Of a stretch of 57,010 nt of DNA, positions 1 to 11,700 are shown piece after piece (positions within the stretch are counted from its first letter, which is position 1; each line of letters begins with the position of its first letter). The notes beneath the pieces were generated by a model. The model was not told the origin of the DNA. It searched no databases and was given only the letters and a program-made list of their open reading frames with translations. The translations under genes and the position numbers were made by a program. The stretch is from contig AUXH01000046.1 in the NCBI GenBank assembly GCA_000482145.1, positions 1-57,010 on the forward strand, read 5' to 3'. This DNA is from Strigomonas culicis (taxonomy: Eukaryota; Euglenozoa; Kinetoplastea; Trypanosomatida; Trypanosomatidae).

Positions 1-356
1 CCGCCGCGGGGGGCGGGCGGCTTGCCCTCGTAGGGCGGGGGCGCGCTGTCCCCGCCGGCCTCGCCGCGCTCTTCGAGCTTGCGGGCCTGCTGCTCCGCTA
101 TCTCGCGCTTGCGCTCCAGCATCTCCGGCGGGCAGTCGCGCAGCTCGTCCTCGCCGTGCGCGAAGGCGCAGTGGGTGCCGAACTTACACCGCTTCCCGTG
201 CATGTAGTTCACACACAGCACCGTCTTGAGCTTCTTCTTGTCGATCGCCTCGCACTGGTCCTTCTCCGCCGCGCAGATGACCTCGTTGGCCGGCTTGTAC
301 TGCGGCGGCGGCGCCTTCTCCTCGCCGCTGCTCGGGTTCCCTTCCTTCGCGGACAT
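1..356 (-). CDS. CCCH zinc finger protein, ZFP2/ZFP3-like (3' end cut by window edge)
   Basis: The reading frame starts at the ATG at 356 and runs off the left edge, so only the first 118 codons are present and no stop is seen. One CCCH zinc finger is clear: C48, C57, C63 and H67 give C-x8-C-x5-C-x3-H, flanked by KTVLCVNYMHGKRCKFG. A PPPY motif follows at about residues 106-109, after a charged helical stretch. Kinetoplastid ZFP1, ZFP2 and ZFP3 are small cytoplasmic RNA-binding proteins of this finger type that act in life-cycle differentiation; ZFP2 and ZFP3 also carry a WW domain that binds proline-rich ligands. No WW domain is visible in the present part; it could lie beyond the edge. The start is supported by a splice acceptor only 3 nt upstream. 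Assignment within the ZFP group is inference; the CCCH call is secure. Confidence 0.82.
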   Translation of the reverse strand, partial: MSAKEGNPSSGEEKAPPPQYKPANEVICAAEKDQCEAIDKKKLKTVLCVNYMHGKRCKFGTHCAFAHGEDELRDCPPEMLERKREIAEQQARKLEERGEAGGDSAPPPYEGKPPAPRG

Positions 357-2642
357 GCTCTAAAATACGTAAAAGATACAAAACAAAAAAGCAAGAAAAG
401 GGAAAATCAGTAGATGCGTAGAGTTCTCTCAGTGTCGTAGACGCGGATGCGACGCACAACGAGAAGACACACGGATGGGAAGGAACCGCAATCTATACTC
501 GAAGGAGAACTGTATCGGTTGTATGAGCACAGACAGCGATCCCGGTGTCAGAACGATAGAAACAAGAAGTATGTGTATGCCACTCCGAACAAAAGAAAAG
601 ACGCAAAGAAGAAGTGCAACCTTTCAGCGCATTGTAATAATGCAGAAGAAGGAGAGGAGAGAAGAGAAAGAGAGAATTCACATGTGTGGATCACAGAGAA
701 CGGTACGCCACATGAAGAGACAGCATAGATACATATCGTCCATTTTCAAGAAGTTAGATGCACAACACCCGAAGGCTGGTAGAGATGGTAATAGTTATGA
801 AAAAAAAAATGATGAACAAGAAAAATGAGAGAGAAAAACAGAAGAACTGCAGTTCAAGGATTAGAGCTTTTTTATTTTTTTTTACTTTTTTTGTTTTTGC
901 ACGAAAACTTCCGACAGTTTGAATACACAGATTGATACAAAGGGAACCAACAGTATACCATGACATTTGAAACCCCCTTTTAATCTCCAGCATGGCAGTC
1001 AAAGAAAGGACCAGAAAAGTAAAGGTAAGAAGCATGCTAAAGGAGCGGAAACCCATCTCCTTAAAGGGGGAAAAAATGAGCAAAACAACAAAAAAAGAGC
1101 ACTCGCGGTTAGAAAGAAGATGATTTTTTAACCATGGCGCGATTTGGAAAGGGAGTTACAAAATGTCATCTAAAAGCAGTACTTCGTATACGTATGAATA
1201 GAGTTCGTTCCCTTATTTCGTTTCTATGATTCCTGTCTCGAAGATCGTGCAGAGTACAGAAGATGGAGTGGATATACATGTAGAAAAAAGAACTTTTGGC
1301 ACACTCCAATATTCGGTAATTGCTTTTCATTTTTTTTTACCTCAAATCCTATCATTACGCAGAAAACTTCATCCTTTTACCTATTCTCTTTTTTTTTTCA
1401 TTCGTTTTGTATTTTTTCGTTTTTTTTTTGTTGTTGATGTTCAGTGCTTCGTGTTGTTCTTTGTATTTTTTACTCACAAATGCTATGATTCGTCAAGGCG
1501 TTGCTATCCATATATTCCGTTCTCTCTATTTGCCTCATTATTAATACTATTCTGCGAAGAGCTCACCTCGAAAGAGTTCCTAATGAAAATGAGTGGCGAA
1601 ACGATAAATAATCATGTTTTCAAAAAAACTAAAAAAAAAAATACCTCACCTCAGACCGGTTAGCACTGTTTCTATCTGTTCTTGTAGAGTGGAGTAACCA
1701 TCAGATAAACAGAATTGATCGCGGTCTTCACACGCACACATATATACAGAAATTTTGAGTGTCTGACGATAACAAAAAGAAGAGTTAACTATATGCTTGT
1801 TATCTCTTTTAACAAACTTTTAGCTCAACGGGATGAATAACAATAATAATAATAAAAAAAACAACGATTCAAAAAGAAAGGGTTGGACATCATAGTTCTG
1901 ATCCACCTAATCAGAAGAAACTAGCTTTGATTGTCAAAAAAAGAAAACACAACAAAAACGCTTGAAAGGTACGAAAACAAAACAACAAAATACAAAGTAG
2001 AATGAAAGAAAAAAGAGGTAAAAATATACTGCTCGCATCAAAGCTGCAGTGCAAACAAACAAACAAAAAAATGTAAAATAAAAAAAAAAAGGAATTCACA
2101 ACAAGCATTTCAAGAAAGTGACTTCAGCACACACACACACAAAAAAAGAGAGAACAAAATAATGATAAAAAAGAACCCCATAGCTATAAAAAGGGAAACA
2201 AACCTAATATGTTTTCATATTTTTTGTTTTTTTTTGTTGAAAGAAAAAAAGGAAGAAAAAAAGCACGTCAACCTCTGCTATATTTTTGTAGGTGTCTAAT
2301 CCGATTTGAATTATGCACTATACTTAAATACATGTATGTATGTATTTCTTTTTGTTTCAAGTTGTCGGAGAGAGTTGAACAAATCATCGGGGAAGCTGCA
2401 ACGCGTTACAGAGGTGAGGATGCAGGGTATCTTCTTTCTTATACCTTTTCTTCACTTTTGTATCGCTGCATATCACCCGTCGTCCGTTCTTTCGTCGGCC
2501 GTCCACGAGCACTCCTTTCTTTCATTCGTGAGGAGCGCAAGAAGTCAAGTGAAGGAGAGAAGGATTCAAGAAGGAAAAGGAGTGACACCAACAGACGAGA
2601 AAAGAAAAAAAATGAAAGCAATGACTGTGCTTCATTTCCCTT
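357..2642. other. Long AT-rich spacer between the first two ZFP genes
   Basis: About 2.3 kb without a convincing gene. It should hold the 3' UTR of the gene at 2643-3143 and the short 5' flank of the partial gene at the edge. It contains many A and T homopolymers (for example around 868-890, 1329-1340 and 2076-2090), a purine-rich block at about 640-680 that would be a polypyrimidine tract on the minus strand, and a short AC run near 2130. Small open frames here are low-complexity, rich in F, K, L and S, and differ in composition from the GC-rich genes. Long 3' UTRs are typical of kinetoplastid genes controlled post-transcriptionally. Confidence 0.6.
360..405 (-). promoter_or_regulatory. Candidate spliced-leader acceptor of the partial ZFP gene
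   Basis: On the minus strand a T-rich tract ends in ACGTATTTTAG, with the AG at 361-360. This leaves a 5' UTR of only 3 nt before the ATG at 356. The call rests on the usual kinetoplastid rule that the first AG after a polypyrimidine tract is used. Confidence 0.5.
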
Positions 2643-3143
2643 TTAATGGATGTAGACCGGTCCAGCGAGGCTGTACGGGTTGTTGCGAAAGCGTCTAGGG
2701 TACGACGGGGGGGCGACCGCCTCGCTGTACGAGGGCGGCGGAGGCGCGTCCTGGTTGCTGTCTGTGCCGGCAGACACGGGGCTGTCCTTGCCCACAATGG
2801 TGCCGCTGTTCTTGCGGGTGGCGAACGCCGGGGCCTGCTTCTGGAGCGGGCTCGCCGGGGCGGTGCCGAAGCGCGCACTCGCGGAGCCGTTCGCGGCGAC
2901 GGGCGACAGGATCTCGGTGCCGTCCTCGTCGCCGTGCGAGAAGGCGCAGCGGTCCTCGAAGGGGCAGGGCAGGCCGAGGCGGTAGTTGCGGCAGGTCTTC
3001 GTCTTGAACTTGGAGTAGTCGATCTTGTTGCGCGTGGGGCTGCCGGCCGCCGTGTTGACACGGCTCGGCGAGTTGGGGCTTGACAGCTCGTTGTGGATCT
3101 GCGACACCTCCGCAAGGGGGATACTGATCATCAGAGGCTTCAT
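2643..3143 (-). CDS. CCCH zinc finger protein with PPxY motifs (ZFP1-like)
   Basis: A 166-residue protein with one CCCH finger: C51, C60, C66 and H70 (C-x8-C-x5-C-x3-H) in KFKTKTCRNYRLGLPCPFED. The finger is preceded by a short Ser/Pro-rich N-terminus and followed by a low-complexity region, then two PPSY motifs near residues 135 and 145 and a C-terminal block PRRFRNNPYSLAG that is shared in diverged form with the next gene. Such PPxY motifs are WW-domain ligands, and in T. cruzi the proline-rich TcZFP1 binds WW-bearing TcZFP2; a similar partnership is possible here. Its role is inferred as mRNA binding. The first ATG (3143) may not be in the mature mRNA, because the only AG after the polypyrimidine tract lies in codon 2; the in-frame ATG at 3131 (Met5) is an alternative start. 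Confidence 0.85.
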   Translation of the reverse strand: MKPLMISIPLAEVSQIHNELSSPNSPSRVNTAAGSPTRNKIDYSKFKTKTCRNYRLGLPCPFEDRCAFSHGDEDGTEILSPVAANGSASARFGTAPASPLQKQAPAFATRKNSGTIVGKDSPVSAGTDSNQDAPPPPSYSEAVAPPSYPRRFRNNPYSLAGPVYIH

Positions 3144-4683
3144 GGGGACGGGGGGGAGAGTGGTATGAAAAAGAGAAAAAGGAAAGAAGCAAAAAAGAGA
3201 CCTTTTGTGGTTTTTTCTTTTTTAAATATTTTTTTCTCTGAAATTCTTTCTGTTGCTGATATTCTTGCTGTTTTTTTGTAAAAGGAAACAAGTAGACTGG
3301 GGTAGTCACAAATGAAGATGAAGGAGAAGGCAGACGAAAGAAAAAGCAACAAAGTATTTGAGTTCATTTAGAGCGCGTGCACACATAAAGGAGAAGATAT
3401 GGGACACCTCTTTCAGCCTCCTCCCTTCACATCAAGCAGTACGGGAATCTATCTCATAAAGAGACACAATAGACATTTTTTTTTCGCTGAGTTTTCTGGA
3501 CGTTAACTTGGGATAGAAGACTTCTATGAAACGAAATCAGTGCCATCGTAAACTAAGCGTATATCAAGTATTCAAGAAAAAAAAAAGTACAGAGAAATTT
3601 CTGTACAGGTATTGAAACCACAAAAACAGAAGTATATAAAAAACAAAACCAAATGAAAAATAAGTAAAAAAAAATGAAAAAGGGGAAAAAGTGAAATCTG
3701 TTGTGTGGAGCAATACTTAATCGGTTATGGGAAAAACGTGGAGACACTATAGAAAAGGTGACACAAAAAGGCAACTGTAATTCATCTCCCTTTGTGAAAG
3801 CTCGAAGACTTTAAAGTGAAGTGAACCAATCTTACAAGTATTTTTTTTAAATTTTTTCTTATTTGTTTTTTTCCTTTTATATTTTTTATTTATTCATATT
3901 TTTTTTTCCTCTTTTGTCTTTTCTAGTCGTTGTCTGCCACTTTTTCCTTTGGTGCTAATTGTCTGACACAGTACATTTCTCTTTGAAAAAAAAAAGAAAC
4001 AAATAAAGAAGACCAACAAAGGTCGTTAAACCAGGGGCTGCGACAGAGATGGATTGAAAACAAAACAAAAAAAAGAAAACACTCAATGTGACCTTTTGTT
4101 TCATCAATTTGTTAAAAAAAAAGAAGAGAGAGAGAGAAGCAAAGATGTGGTATTAGCTAGAAGCTAAAACTAAAGAGAAGCGGGTCAGGTCCAAGCGAGA
4201 GATAATACAAAAACAATTACCTGTACAACAGCGAATGAAATAGTAATAATAAAAAACACAACATTGCTCCAAAAATGATATAAGAAAGGTAAAAAGTAAA
4301 AAGAGAACAAAATACGTCGTAAAACAGAGAAGAAAAAGAAGAAGGAAGGATAAAAGAACAATGCTTGTCCTTAGTGTTCTGTTTTGTTGTTTCTTTGCTT
4401 CCTTTTTTTTTCCACTTTCCTACTAGTTTTCCAATAGCACAGGTTTTTTTTAATTTTTTGTTGTCTTTTTTTTTACCTTTCGTTGATGTGTGGAGCTGTT
4501 GTAATCTTTCATTGTTTGATTCTTTTTCTGATAGTTAACTACTTTTCACTAATTCGCGTGTGTGTGTGTGTATATTGTTTCTCTCGATTGTACTGATACC
4601 GTTGGTCTTTCCCACGAGTGATGATCAATCGAGAAGGAAAATAAGGTGTCTATTATCCTTCATTCCCTGCAACCGCACACCCT
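3144..4683. other. Long AT-rich spacer between the second and third ZFP genes
   Basis: About 1.5 kb without a credible gene, expected to be mainly the 3' UTR of the gene at 4684-5229. Next to 3143 is a long purine-rich block (about 3144-3200), a strong polypyrimidine tract on the minus strand. Plus-strand T-rich tracts occur at about 3840-3926 and 4435-4480, and an AG-rich run lies near 4125-4140. A short TG run sits at 4558-4571. Confidence 0.6.
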
Positions 4684-5229
4684 TTAGCACGAGACGTACT
4701 GAACCCCAGCAAAGCTGTAAGGGTCGTGACGGAAGCGCTTCGGGTACGCAGGCGGCATCATCACATTGGGGGAAGCCATCTCTTCTTCCTTCATGCGCCG
4801 CTGCTGGATCGCCTCCTCGTAGTGAGGGGGAGGCGGGGGAGAGGCCGTGGAGCGGACCGTATCGGAGGACTCGCTCAGCATTTCCTTCTCCTCGCCCTGG
4901 GAGAACCAGCTGCCTTCGTAGGACAATGTCTTGGGGAGCATCGACCTCCTGCTTGTAGTGCTGTTGTCTTTCATGGTGACGTGCTGGATGCTCTCGTTGA
5001 TGTGGAGAAACGCGCAGTTGTCACCAAAGGGGCAGTGAACGCCGTTCTTAAAGTTCTTGCAAATCTTCGTCTTGAACTTGGTCATATCCATGTTCTTGCT
5101 GAGGTAGATCGTGGTGCTGATCTTCTGGCTCTCGCTGTCCACCATGGGCGTGCAGGGCTGTTCTAGCTCGCAGCTATCATTGAGCTGATTCTCGAGGGAG
5201 TGCACGGTAAAGGGGGAGACAACTTCCAT
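4684..5229 (-). CDS. CCCH zinc finger protein with PPHY and PPAY motifs (ZFP family, third tandem copy)
   Basis: A 181-residue protein. C57, C66, C72 and H76 form a C-x8-C-x5-C-x3-H finger in KFKTKICKNFKNGVHCPFGD, very close to the neighbouring gene's finger. PPHY and PPAY motifs follow, and the C-terminus YPKRFRHDPYSFAG matches the tail of the gene at 2643-3143, so these two are diverged tandem paralogues. The frame stays open upstream to 5373, but that stretch is hydrophobic and low-complexity, like a translated UTR. I chose Met at 5229 because an acceptor (CAG at about 5251-5249, after a CTTTCGTCTTTTC tract) lies just upstream. Expected role: cytoplasmic mRNA regulator interacting with WW-domain partners, by family inference. 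Confidence 0.83.
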   Translation of the reverse strand: MEVVSPFTVHSLENQLNDSCELEQPCTPMVDSESQKISTTIYLSKNMDMTKFKTKICKNFKNGVHCPFGDNCAFLHINESIQHVTMKDNSTTSRRSMLPKTLSYEGSWFSQGEEKEMLSESSDTVRSTASPPPPPHYEEAIQQRRMKEEEMASPNVMMPPAYPKRFRHDPYSFAGVQYVSC

Positions 5230-5497
5230 TTTAGCAAAAAGGAGAGAACTGGAAAAGACGAAAGGTTTTTGAAGTTCTTTGAAAAGGCGAAATCTTTTTT
5301 TAAGATTGAGTAGGCTTAAAAAAAAAAGAGTAGTACAAACAAGTAAAGGGTAGCACAAAAAAAAACTGGTCATGATTACGAAGGAAAGATAAGAAAGGGA
5401 GAGAAAAGAGTAAGTTCGAAAAGGAGAAGCAAGATATGGATACTGAGGGCGAGGAAAAGGTAGGTCAAATAGCTATTGCGGCGTGCAGCACGGAGTA

Positions 5498-5545
<48 letters not shown>

Positions 5546-5729
5546 GAGTGACAGGCGAGGTTCAGATGAAGTCAAAAAAAAAAGAGATTAACTTTAACAA
5601 CACTTGCAAAATCAAATGAGCATACAACTGTAACAGCAACGTTAGGAAAAACAACAACAGGAAGAGGGTACCACGGGTCCGCTCAGGGGTGCACACCACC
5701 ACCTGCATACACAACACATCCTTTGTGCG
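5230..5729. other. Spacer with AC microsatellite; no gene seen
   Basis: Holds the 5' flank of the third ZFP gene and the 3' UTR of the RME-8-like gene. It contains a 38-bp AC repeat at 5502-5539 and purine-rich blocks at about 5370-5460. No coding region is supported. Confidence 0.6.
5502..5539. repeat. AC dinucleotide microsatellite
   Basis: An uninterrupted run of AC units, about 19 copies, lying in the predicted 3' UTR of the RME-8-like gene. Confidence 0.95.
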
Positions 5730-8700
5730 CTAGTTATCGAGTGGTGGCGGCTCCGCGGTGTCGTACGTGGGTGCCGCCGCAGTAGTGAGCGACAGGAGGG
5801 CAGCGCCGTTGCGACCGCCGCCGTCGTTGGCCAAGTACCCACCAAAGTGGGCATTCGTGAGAAACATGTCATGACTCTGGTTCTTGTACTTGCGCCACAC
5901 GGTGCTCTGCGACAGGAGCTTCTCGAGCGCGGGGCCGTGCACGGGGTCCTGCAGCGCGACGAGGGCCTTGATGACCTTGATCATGAGCGCACGGAGGGCG
6001 GCCGGGTTGGCTTCCTCGCCCACGCCCGGCTCCACGCCGCTCTCCAACATGGCGAGCAGCTGCTCCACGAGCTGCGCGTCCAGCGCCCGGCCGACAATGG
6101 ACGGCTTCGCGTGGCGGATGAGCTTCTCGAGCGTGTCAAGAATGAAGGTGAACTTAGCCGGATGCTGCCGCAGGCAGGCGAGCGCGCGCTGGATCGGGTC
6201 GTGGCTGTTCGACGCGCACATCGCCTCGACGCACGGCGCCGAGTCCGCCATCTCATTCACCCAGCGCAGCGCGGAGAGGCTGCAGGTCGGCTCGCCGCTG
6301 GCCAGCAGCGCCACCGTCTTGTTCACGTAGCCCATGGCCGCGAGGCTGTCCCGCAGCGAGGGCGAGCCGCGCAGCAGCCGCACGCCGCAATCCACCAGCA
6401 GCTCGATCAGGTCCACACTGTGCTGCACCAGCGCCGCCGCCTTGTCGCCCGGCGCGGCACCGCCGCGGGTGGGGGAGGAGGCCTCCTTGCGCTTCGCGAG
6501 GGCCTGGCACTCGATGAAGTAGCGGTCCAGCAGCTGCGTGAGGAAGTCCTTGGGCTTGCGCACCGCCCAGTTCGGCTGCTCCCTGTAGAGCGACAGGTAC
6601 ACCCCGCCGACCGTGATGTGCTCGAGCGCGTCGTCGAATGCGCTTGTGACGGCGTCGGGCAGCTTATACACAATCGTCGGGTCGATCTCCAGCGCGGTGA
6701 CGAGCTCGCTCCGACAGCCCTCCACGACGGCCCGGAAGGCGGCTCGGCGCTGCTCGTTCCAGAGCAGCTCGGGGTTCTCCTGATTGCTGTCGAAGAGAAT
6801 ACACGCCTGCGCCCCCTCCTCGCGGAAGGTCTCGCACAGGGCGAGAGGCAGAAACTTGCACGTCGCGATAAACACCTTTGGCCCGTAGAGGCTGTCGGCG
6901 AACGACTTGTTGAGACACGTCGCGGCGGCCAGCTTCACCTTCTCGTTGCGGGTTGAGAAGAGATACAGCAGCGCCACGTAGAGCCCGCGCTCCAGCGCCT
7001 GCCGCGCGAGGTCATGGCTGAGCGGCAGCACGACGCTCAAGAAGCCGAGCGTCTGCACCACGGTGGCACGGTCCGCGCTCGTGGTCAGGAGGAAGTGCGT
7101 GAAGTGCGTCATGCTCACGTCGGCCTTGCCCAGCGCCTGGATGCACTCCTGGTACTGCACCGCAACTTCCAGCAGCGAGACGACCTGCTCCTTCACCTCG
7201 ACCGACTCCATCGCCGGGGCGAGCAGGCGCACGAGGGTGGGCATCGCGCCGGCCACGGCCGCGAAGGTCTGCTCCAGGTGCGTCACGACGAGCTGGCGCA
7301 GCGCGCGCATCACCTGTAGGAGCTCGGCGACGCTCGTGTCGCGCGCCGCGTCGGCCGGTGCCGCCGCCGCGCCGCGCCGCTGCAGGAAGTGGGTGCCGTA
7401 CTGCAGTAGGCTTGTCGCGAAGTCGGCAGGCCGCTCAATCGCAAAGGTGGGCTGCTCGAGATAAATCTGCACGTACACACTGCCCACCACGAGCAGGTCC
7501 TTGGTGTCCGTGAAGCTGAAGTCGATGGCGTGCGCCTCCGGCAGGTCCTCCGCCCCCATGCGGGCGTCGCGGCACGTCGTCGAGTGGATCTCGAGCAGCT
7601 CCTGCAGCTCCGCCCGCATGCGGTTGTTCCAGACAAGGTACGGGCTGCGGATGTTCGAGTTCAGCTGCCGCAGAAGGTCGTGGTCCGCGTCCGTCTCGCC
7701 GCGCGCCATGAGGTCCACAATGGAGGGCGAGAAGAGACGGCGCAACAGCTCCACGACGTCCTGGTTGCGCGTGAGCCGCACGGTGGCCGCGTCGGGGTCG
7801 GCCGGCGGCGGCCGGTCGCGCCGCTCGAAGCCCGCCACCGCGCCGATCGCCTGCAGCGCGAAGAGCGCCGCGCGGTTCGTGAAGAGCTGCCCGTGGTGCG
7901 CCTCCGTGAGCTCCACGGCAGTGCTCTGTTCATCGAGGGTGGCGTCGTACAGAAAGAGAAACTTGAGCAGGTGCCAAAGGACGCCGGCCTGCACGATACG
8001 CTCCTGCAGCTTGGGGCTCCTCGTCTGCGTGCAGCACGCCTGAATGCACGCGCGAGACAGCGTCGGTGCCTTCTCGTAGGCGACGCCCTTCGCGATGAGG
8101 TAGGAGATCACCGGCAGCTCGAGCATCCGCTTGCGGCAGTCAGGGAACTCGCCGCTGACGTAATAGGTCAGCATGATGTGCCTCGCCACCTGGACGTGGA
8201 TGCTGCTGTCGTCCGACTGCGGTGTGATCATCTCAAAGGCGCGGACGGCGACCTCCGACAGCAGCCGCATGCCGTCCTCCTCCTGGAGTTCGTCCGCGTT
8301 GAGCGGCACGTTCTCCACCGTGAAGTAGCACAGCTGCACCGCCGGCTCAATCAGAACCACTTCCTTGTGAAACAGGGTGCTGTCGCCCAACTCGCGGCGG
8401 ATGAGCTTGAGCAGCAGCTCGTAGCCCGCGTACTTGTAAGCGCGCAGCACGTCACTGCAGCGCTTGAAGAGGATCGACTGCGTCTGCAGCAGCAGTGCGA
8501 TGGAGCGCGGGTTCGGCTCCGTCGACTCCACCACGGCCGAGGTGAGGTACTCGTAGGCGCTCTGGATGCGCTCGAACTTGTCGCGGCCGTTCGGGTTCTT
8601 GTCGGGGTGATGCTGGGCCGCCAGCGCAAAGTACGCCTTGCGCACCTTCGCGAGGGGCAGCTCCTCCGGCGTCGCCGCCGGCAGCCCCAGCTCCGCCAGA

Positions 8701-11700
8701 CACGACTCGCGCGTGAGGCCGCTCGGCTTCTTGTTCAGCTCCGCCCGCCACGTGTCGAGCACGTCGCGCAGGAAGTGGACGGGGTCCCGCAGCGGCCACG
8801 CCGGGTACTTGGCCTCGTTACAGAGGTGCCGCAGGTAGTACTGCGAGCAGAAGAGCTCGTGCTGCAGCGTCTCGTAGGCGACACCGGCAATGGGGCAGTA
8901 CTGGTACAGCACCGTGTTGTTCCCCAGCAGCCGCGGCGTGAAGTCGGCGATGTGCGCGGCGATCTTACCGGAGAGGTACCGTCGCATCGACTTGCCCCAG
9001 ATCGTCTCCGGCGTCTCGTACTCGCCCAGGAGAATGTCCGCGAACTTCTCGGGGCCGTGGTTGTGGAGGTAGCACACCATGGCCGGCGGCAGCAGCGGCG
9101 ACAGGACGCTCTTGCGGATCACCTCGTTGCTGCTGTGCGGGTACGTGAAGGACTGCTTCAGGTGCGCCATGTGCAGCAGGCGGCACAGCGGCAGCACGTC
9201 CGACGCGGTGTACATGAGCGAGAAGAAGAACACGCCGGAGAGGAAGAAGCGGCTGAGCAGCGGGTTGTCCTCCATCAGCACGTACAGCAGCCGGTGCACG
9301 CGGTGGCAGAGGCCGCTGTCGAAGGTGAGCAGCAGCTGCACCATGTGCGGCAGCACCATCGGCCCGCTCAGCAGCCGCTTCACGCGCGGCAGCGGCTGCA
9401 TGATCGCGCCGTCCTCGTCGCGCGACGGGTAGTAGTCGCAGATGAGGAGGAAGATGTCGAGAATGACGCTCGAGACCTCCGTGAAGTTCAGCACGCTCGG
9501 CTTGGCGGCGCAGCAAATGCCCCACCGCAGCTGCGCCACTTCCTTCAGACGCCGCCAGCCGGGGAGGCCCTGTGCCCACACCTTCGTCTCGTCGTGCACC
9601 GCACCGGCGGCGTAGAGCTGCTTGAGCTCCAGGTAGGACACGGGGTCCGCCTTGCTGCCGTCCTTCGAGTAGTACCACTCCTTCTCGCGGCCTTGCAGCT
9701 CCTGCAGGCTGCTGCCACCAAACTCAATCGCGTTGCTGGACGTCTTGAGCTGCGGCCGGTCAATGTGCAGCTGCGCGAGCGACAGGTGCCCCACGAGCAC
9801 GGAGATGCCGTCGCTGTCGAGGAAGAGCTTGATGTTGTGCTGCGCGCGCAGCGCCTCGGCGAAGAAGAGCAGCAGGCGGTGGAAGAAGGCGGGCTCCATG
9901 GTCTTGGCGCACATGTCCAGCAGGAAGGGCATGTCCGCAAAGAGGCCAATGTCCTCCGCGTAGTGATGATACAAAACACACATCCCGCGCAGGCACTCCA
10001 GCCTTGTCTGGATCTGGTCGACGAGCAGAAAGCGGTGGTAGAGGTCGTTGAAGCAGTCCTTCGGCTTGTCGATGATGGGCGCCGCGCTTTCAAACAGCAG
10101 CCGCGGGTAGTGCTGCCCGATGCACAGCTCCTCCCGGAGGCTCTCGTACTTGACCTCAAACTCCTTGTAGTTCCATGCAATCTGCTTCTCGCGGCGAAGG
10201 TCAGCGCCGGTCTCAAACGCGCCGATTTCGCTCTCAATCGCGCGGCGCAGCTCGTCCCGCGTGGTATGGTTCCAGATGAGGTCCGGCCGGCGGAAGTCCT
10301 CCTTCATCTTGTGAAAGAGCAGCGTCCAGTTGAGCGTCGTGGTGGTGCGCACCTTGCGCACACGCCCGTACTTCTTCGCGCTCTCCGCGCTGGGGCCTGT
10401 CGAGGCACTGGTGCCCTCGCCGGGCGCCGCCGCAGAGGTGACACCCTCCTTGTTCGCCGGACCTGTCGTTGGCAGCGGCGGCGCCGCCGCTGCCTCCACA
10501 GCCACGGGAGCACCATTTCGCTCCTCGACAGGCGGAGGTGTCTCTGTCGCTGACGTCCCTGCGGCAGACTCGGTGCGCTCCTTGTTTGCTTGCGCCACAC
10601 TAATGTTCGGACTCGGGCCGCTCGCTCGCGTCGGCGATGCTGTGCGCTGCGTCTGCGGCGCCACTGGCGACGACGGTCCCTGCGGCGGCGGCGGCGGTGG
10701 GGTCGGCGGCGGCGGCAGCAGCTGCCGCGGGTGAAACGTCTTTTTGAACCACCCTGTCTTGGACTCGATGTAGGCGTCCGTCATGCGCGAGACGTTCTTC
10801 TGCACCTCGCGCACCAGCTCGTCCGACGGCGCCTCCTCCTTCGACTGCAGAAAGTTGAGCAGCGTCAGCGGGATCATGCGCCGCAGCAGGTCCTGCATGT
10901 TCGTGTTGCGCGCGGTCCAGAGGGCGAGCAGCTGGCGCGCCAGGTCGCGCAGCATGCGGCTCTTGCCAAACGCCGCCACGTTGAACTCCATCAAGAAGCC
11001 GCCCTCCGTCAGCGCCGCGCGCTGCATGAAGTGCAGCTGCTCCTCCGTCCCCTCCTCCATCACGAGGCGGATGAGCTGCCCAGCGGAGAAGCGGATCGCG
11101 TCGCAGGGGTGGTTCAGCAGGTGGAACAGCTCCTTGCCGACCGTCTCCACGAGCTCGTTCAGCACCGCGGTGAAGCTATCCTCGTAGGTCGTCTCGCTGT
11201 ACGGCGGGCAGAGCGCATACACAAAGAAATCGAGCAGGCTCTGCACCAGCAGCGACGCCGCCTCGGTGTCAATGCAGTCGCGCAGTTTTCCCAGGAGCGT
11301 CTTGACAAAGCTGCGCGCGGAGAGCATGCGGTTCTTGTTGGCCATCTCGTGCTCCACCTCGTAGTGCTCGTGTTGCGGGCACATCAGGGTGTTCAGGTAC
11401 TCGATCGTCGCGTGCGCCGTGGTCACATCCGTCACCCGCAGCGCCGCCACGACGAGGCTGCCGCTCGCCATGATGACCGCTGGCACGATCGCGAGGGAGC
11501 TGAAGCCGGTGCGCGTGATGGCCAGGCAACGCAGCGCCCGGAAGACCTGCACCAGCGCGTACGGCTCCTTGAAGTCGGCCGTCTGGTCGAGCACGGCGCT
11601 AAGGGCGTTGAAGATGAGCCGCTCGCGGTTCTCCGCAAAGATGCCGTCGCGGTTCTCACTGTGCTGCAGCCCGCTCGGCAGCGACGCGTTGAAGTACTCC

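Noticed and set aside
754..2698. Small ORFs in the spacer between the first two ZFP genes
   Set aside because: Translations are Phe/Lys/Leu/Ser-rich, follow homopolymers, have no domains and do not share the GC-rich codon usage of the genes.
3840..3926. Plus-strand T-rich tract ending in cttttctag, resembling a splice acceptor for a plus-strand gene
   Set aside because: No plus-strand coding region follows; it lies in a spacer expected to be a 3' UTR of a minus-strand gene, where A-rich mRNA sequence is common.
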